Of a stretch of DNA of 64,000 nt, positions 60,537 through 64,000 are shown piece by piece. Numbering within the stretch: position 1 is the first letter of the stretch; each line of letters begins with the position of its first letter. The translations under genes were made by a program, and so were the position numbers. The notes below the pieces were generated by a model. That model was given only the letters and a program-made list of their open reading frames with translations. It was not told the origin of the DNA and did no database searches. The stretch covers positions 62,001 through 126,000 of the forward strand of contig NZ_JAODIW010000004.1 in the NCBI RefSeq assembly GCF_026586625.1, given 5' to 3'. Origin of the DNA: Halobium salinum. GTDB lineage: Archaea > Halobacteriota > Halobacteria > Halobacteriales > Haloferacaceae.

Positions 60537-61513
60537 TCGAGGCCGCCGTCTTCGCCCCGTCGGGGACGGAGCGCCACTCGGCGGACACGAGGTCCGCCCT
60601 CGCCGACGCGAAGGCGGCACCCGGCACGACCTGGGTCCGGGTCACCGGCGACGACCCGACCGAGTTGAGCCTCGTCACCGACGTCTTCGACGTGCACGCC
60701 CTGTCGGTCGAGGACGTCCGTAGCGGGGTGCGCCCGAAGACGGAGGACTACCCGAACCACGTGTTCGTGCTGGCGAAGACCGCGAGCCTCCGCCGCGGGG
60801 AGACGACGTTCGAAGACGAGGTGCGCACCGAGCCGGTCGGGCTGTTCGTCGGCCCCGACTGGCTGGTGACGATGACGACCGACGAGGTCGACGCCGTCTC
60901 GCGGGTGTGGGAGGGGACCCTCGGCGAGGACGCCCGCATCCTCAGAGCCGGTCCGGACTTCGCTGCCTACCGGGTGCTCGACCGGCTCGTCGACGACTAC
61001 TTTCTCCTGCTCGACGACGTGGAGACGACCATCGAGACCATCGAGGAGGGCGTCCTCGACGGGCCCGACCCCGAGGTGCTGGAGGCGCTGAACGCCGTCC
61101 GCCGCGACCTGCTCTCCTTCCGGAAGGTGCTGTGGCCGACCCGCGAGGCCGTCGGGACGCTCGCCCGCGGCGACGTGGACGAGGTGCGGACGGCGACCGA
61201 GAAGTACTACCGCGACGTGTACGACCACCTCGTCGAACTGGTCGACCTCACCGAGACCTACCGCGACCTCGCCCGCGGCGCCCGCGACATCTACCAGAAC
61301 ACGGTCGCCCAGTCGACGAACGAGGTGATGAAGACGCTCACCGTCGTCGCGACCGTGCTCCTGCCGCTGACGTTCGTCGTCGGCGTCTACGGCATGAACT
61401 TCTCCTCGATGCCCGAACTGGAGTGGGCGTACGGCTACCACGCGGTGATGCTCGGCATGGCGCTCGTCTCGCTCGTGCTCGTCGCGTACTTCCGCCGACA
61501 CGGGTGGTTGTAG
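60533..61513 (+). CDS. corA: Magnesium/cobalt transporter CorA
   Basis: A 326-residue CorA/MIT-family channel. The N-terminal cytosolic domain (LVTDVFDVHALSVEDVRSGVRPKTEDYPNHVFVLAKTA) leads to long helices and two C-terminal membrane helices; YGMNFSSMPELEW carries the signature GMN at the end of helix 1. The short C-terminus YFRRHGWL is basic. Homopentameric Mg2+ uptake is expected. It is coupled by ATGA overlap to the tiny membrane protein upstream. Confidence 0.95.
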   Translation: MIEAAVFAPSGTERHSADTRSALADAKAAPGTTWVRVTGDDPTELSLVTDVFDVHALSVEDVRSGVRPKTEDYPNHVFVLAKTASLRRGETTFEDEVRTEPVGLFVGPDWLVTMTTDEVDAVSRVWEGTLGEDARILRAGPDFAAYRVLDRLVDDYFLLLDDVETTIETIEEGVLDGPDPEVLEALNAVRRDLLSFRKVLWPTREAVGTLARGDVDEVRTATEKYYRDVYDHLVELVDLTETYRDLARGARDIYQNTVAQSTNEVMKTLTVVATVLLPLTFVVGVYGMNFSSMPELEWAYGYHAVMLGMALVSLVLVAYFRRHGWL

Positions 61514-61527
61514 GGGAGGACACGGGG

Positions 61528-62508
61528 CTACTCGGCCGTCTCGAACCCGGCGCGCAAGTCCGCCGCGAGGTCCTCGACCATCCGCCTCGCCTGCGTCACG
61601 CCCGGTTCGCCGAGCATCGTGATGGCGCCGTGAATCATGTCGTCGTAGTGGAGACGGCTCACGTCGACGCCGGCCGATTCCAAGACGTCGGCGTAGGCCA
61701 GTCCCTCGTCCCGGAGCGGGTCGAACCCGCAGGTCAGCACCGTCGTCGGGGGCAAGTCCTCGTACGAGCAGGCCGCCATCGGAAACGCGTACGGGTTGGC
61801 CCGCTCCAGTGCGTGCCGGAAGTAGTGGCCGTAGAAGTACCGAACCGTCGAGCGTTCGAGCAGATACCCCGTCTCGTTCTCGTCGTAGGAGTCCCAGTCC
61901 TCGCTCCCGCTCGTCCCCGGGTAGATCAACGACTGGTAGTCGATGCCGGGGCCGTCTCGGTCGCGCGCGAGAAGGGTGACGACGGCAGCGAGAGTGCCGC
62001 CGGCGCTGTCGCCCGAGACGGCCAGCCGACCGTCCCCGCCGACAGCGTCGGGGTTGTCCGCGACCCACTCGGTCGCCGCGTAGGCGTCGGCGACGGCCGC
62101 GGGAAACGGATGCTCGGGTGCGAGGCGGTACGCGACGGAGACGACGACGCAGTCGGCGTCGTTCGCGAGCGCGCGACAGGTCGCGTCGCGCGTCTCCAGG
62201 TCGCCGATGACGAACCCGCCCCCGTGAAAGAAGACGACGACCGGCGCGCCGGCCCCGTCGTCGGAAGCCGACGCAACCGACTCCGGCGTGTACACCCGTA
62301 CCGGTATCTCGTCGGCCCGGTCGTCGGGGCCGGGAACCGTTCGCTCCTCGACGCTGTCGACGGGTTCGCGGTGCTCCTCGGGGACGACGGCGAGTTCGTC
62401 CCAGAGCGCCCGGGCCTCCGCCGGGGTCATGTCGACGATATCCGGGAGGTCCGCCTCCTCGCGCAGCCTGAGCATCTCCGCCGCGTCGCGGTCTAACTGG
62501 TCCGGCAT
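61528..62508 (-). CDS. Alpha/beta hydrolase fold-3 esterase (HSL family)
   Basis: A 326-residue hormone-sensitive-lipase family esterase starting MPDQLDRDAAEMLRLREEAD at 62508. The oxyanion motif HGGGF is near residue 100, the nucleophile Ser lies in VSGDSAGG, the Asp in CGFDPLRDEG and the His in MIHGAITML. All triad residues are present. No signal peptide, so cytosolic, acting on short-chain esters. Confidence 0.93.
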   Translation of the reverse strand: MPDQLDRDAAEMLRLREEADLPDIVDMTPAEARALWDELAVVPEEHREPVDSVEERTVPGPDDRADEIPVRVYTPESVASASDDGAGAPVVVFFHGGGFVIGDLETRDATCRALANDADCVVVSVAYRLAPEHPFPAAVADAYAATEWVADNPDAVGGDGRLAVSGDSAGGTLAAVVTLLARDRDGPGIDYQSLIYPGTSGSEDWDSYDENETGYLLERSTVRYFYGHYFRHALERANPYAFPMAACSYEDLPPTTVLTCGFDPLRDEGLAYADVLESAGVDVSRLHYDDMIHGAITMLGEPGVTQARRMVEDLAADLRAGFETAE

Positions 62509-62574
62509 CACCGCGTGAGACGGTGGCAGCCGACAAAGGGTTCCGGGTGGTGACACCGGTCGGTCGACGACGGC

Positions 62575-63882
62575 TCAGCCGTCCGACGGGCCGAGGCAGG
62601 TGACCCCCCGCTCGCTCGCCACGAACAGGTGGTCGCCCGCGACGACGGGCGGGGCGAACAGGTCCCCGAGGTCGACCGACCAGTCGGCGCGGGTCCGCCC
62701 CGCGACGGAAGCAGGGGACTGCGAGACGGCGTACAGGCGGTTCCCGGCGCCCGTGTAGAAGACGTGGTCGCCCGCGACGGTCGGGGAGTTGTCGGCGTAC
62801 ACGTCGCCGTCGGAGTCGTCGCCGAACGGGTTCGACGGGGAGAACGACCACCGTTCGGCGCCGGTGTCGGGGTCGAGCGCGAGCAGGTCGCCCGCGAACG
62901 TCGCCGCGTACAGGTTCTCCGGCCCCAGCGCGAGCGAGGAGTCGACGCCGACCTCGGTGAGGCGACGGCGCCACTCGCGCTGGCCCGTCACGATGTTCAC
63001 CGCCGTAATCGCGCCCGCGTCGAACTCCGGGTCGCTGGCGCCGACGTACACGGTCGTGTCGTCCACCAGCGGCGCCGATTTCGTCCACGCCGCGCCGACC
63101 GGCGCCTCCCAGTGCTCCGCACCGCTCTCGCGGTCGACACCGACGAGTTGGCCGTCCATGTCGCCGGCGACGACGAGGCCGCCGGTGACGGCGGGCGGCG
63201 CCTCCAGCAGGCCGGTCTCCTGTCGCCAGCGGGTCCGGCCGTCCGCGAGGTCGACCGCGTACAGAGCGGGCCGACCGTCGGCCGTAGCGACGAACGCGGT
63301 GTCGCCGGCGACCGTGACGCCGCGGACCGCACCGGAGAGCCGGTCGCCCGTCGTCCACTGCTGGGTTCCTCGGCGGTCGTAGGCGTACAGCGTCCCGTGA
63401 CGACCGACGAGGACGAGGTCGCGGTCGGGACCCGAAACGACCGTCGGGCCGGTCGTCTCCCAGTCGTCGTCCGAGAGGCCGACGTGCCACGTCGGGGTTC
63501 CGTCCGCGAGGTCGAGCGCGACGAGGTGGCCGTCGTTGTACTCGGTGGCGTAGACGGTGTCGCCGACGACGGCCGGTTCGTGGCGCAGCCACGCGGCGCC
63601 GTTCGGCCACTCGTACTGCCAGACGACTCCCGGCTTCGAACCCGGACCGGGTCCCGGCGCTCGACCGCGGTTCCGTGCGTCGTGACGACGGGCCGGCCAC
63701 CCGTCGCCGACGGAGTCGGTGGTCGGTGCCGGCGCCGAGCGTGACCGAATCTTCCGGTCCTTAAACCCCTGGACGGTACAGCCGGAGAGGGCGACGAGGC
63801 CGACCGCACCGGCCGTGCCGAGGAACGCGCGGCGAGAGGACGGTCTCGAGTCGGTGCGAGAACCGCGTGGAGGGGACGACAC
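62575..63882 (-). CDS. PQQ-like beta-propeller lipoprotein
   Basis: A 435-residue protein from GTG 63882 (MSSPPRGSRTDSRPSSRRAFLGTAG). A Tat motif SRRAFLG and lipobox LSGC (Cys near residue 36) target it to the cell surface. The mature part is a seven- to eight-bladed propeller with repeated units such as VYATEYNDGHLVALDLADGTPTW, LYAYDRRGTQQW and LLALDPDTGAERW. These BamB/PQQ-like repeats bind proteins or act as scaffold; the Trp-containing blades lack evident PQQ-coordinating residues. A TTG six codons upstream is less likely as the start. Confidence 0.88.
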   Translation of the reverse strand: MSSPPRGSRTDSRPSSRRAFLGTAGAVGLVALSGCTVQGFKDRKIRSRSAPAPTTDSVGDGWPARRHDARNRGRAPGPGPGSKPGVVWQYEWPNGAAWLRHEPAVVGDTVYATEYNDGHLVALDLADGTPTWHVGLSDDDWETTGPTVVSGPDRDLVLVGRHGTLYAYDRRGTQQWTTGDRLSGAVRGVTVAGDTAFVATADGRPALYAVDLADGRTRWRQETGLLEAPPAVTGGLVVAGDMDGQLVGVDRESGAEHWEAPVGAAWTKSAPLVDDTTVYVGASDPEFDAGAITAVNIVTGQREWRRRLTEVGVDSSLALGPENLYAATFAGDLLALDPDTGAERWSFSPSNPFGDDSDGDVYADNSPTVAGDHVFYTGAGNRLYAVSQSPASVAGRTRADWSVDLGDLFAPPVVAGDHLFVASERGVTCLGPSDG

Positions 63883-64000
63883 ACCCGGAGGTGCCGTCAA
63901 TCTATCAAGTGTCTTCTGCTCCGTCGACGGAGTACGCCCCGACAGACGACGACCGGCCGAACGACCGGCAGGGTGGGGCTCCGGACGGAGCCGGGTCGCC

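Noticed and set aside
60443-63700. 1085-codon minus-strand frame across corA, the esterase and the propeller protein
   Set aside because: Arginine-rich shadow spanning genes on both strands; real gene families are found in other frames.

Overview
This window is chromosomal DNA from a halophilic archaeon (class Halobacteria). The evidence is very high GC with strong G/C bias at third codon positions, Asp/Glu-rich proteins, Tat-type lipoprotein signals (RRxFL followed by a Cys), and genes that often start at or very near a TATA-like box about 27 bases upstream (leaderless transcripts). It also holds archaeal versions of methionine adenosyltransferase, ThiI, thiolase and a cold-shock protein, and several families found mainly in haloarchaea. 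The genus cannot be fixed from the sequence alone. No rRNA, tRNA, CRISPR array or replication origin was seen.

Layout. 1-2.6 kb: the end of a hydantoinase/oxoprolinase pair (hyuA, cut by the window edge, and hyuB). 2.6-4.6 kb: a 55-residue putative Tat lipoprotein and a two-RCK potassium channel. 4.7-9.4 kb: an acyl-CoA catabolic neighbourhood with an SDR, an acyl-CoA dehydrogenase of the ACAD10/11 type, an epimerase-like SDR and a divergent APH-type kinase that matches the second half of human ACAD10/11. 9.4-17.7 kb: a LOG-like protein, a receiver-PAS-PAS regulator, a sirtuin, an MBL-fold hydrolase, a coiled-coil protein, a DUF502 membrane protein and a HisG-like protein. 17.8-22.2 kb: a probable surface-glycan module (ParB-like protein, ABC exporter, GT2). 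22.2-25.6 kb: a 1.9-kb gene-poor, lower-GC stretch followed by a DUF5805-type gene and a tyrosine recombinase. This interval is bounded by a 28-bp imperfect inverted repeat.

25.7-37.7 kb: mostly housekeeping genes, including a methyltransferase, SRAP/HMCES protein, RNase H-like nuclease, GT2, FKBP, CYTH, mat, thiI, a cysteine synthase and a thioredoxin. 37.7-46.9 kb: a large FAD/Fe-S dehydrogenase, MFS permease, P-type cation ATPase and thrS. 47.0-48.3 kb: a lower-GC, membrane-anchored Mrr-like nuclease, probably acquired. 48.5-59.5 kb: an FAD oxidase, amidohydrolase and MaoC hydratase, then small conserved genes and a second acyl-CoA set. That set is a thiolase with a fused HMG-CoA-synthase-like/DUF35 protein, and an overlapping 3-hydroxyacyl-CoA dehydrogenase and enoyl-CoA hydratase. 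59.6-63.9 kb: two lipoproteins, CorA with a tiny overlapping membrane protein, and an HSL-type esterase.

Together the genes suggest a heterotroph with extensive acyl-CoA chemistry. The points most worth following are the split ACAD11-like pair, the HMGS-like protein that has lost all three catalytic residues next to a competent thiolase, the inverted-repeat-bounded recombinase island, and several palindromic operator candidates at promoters.
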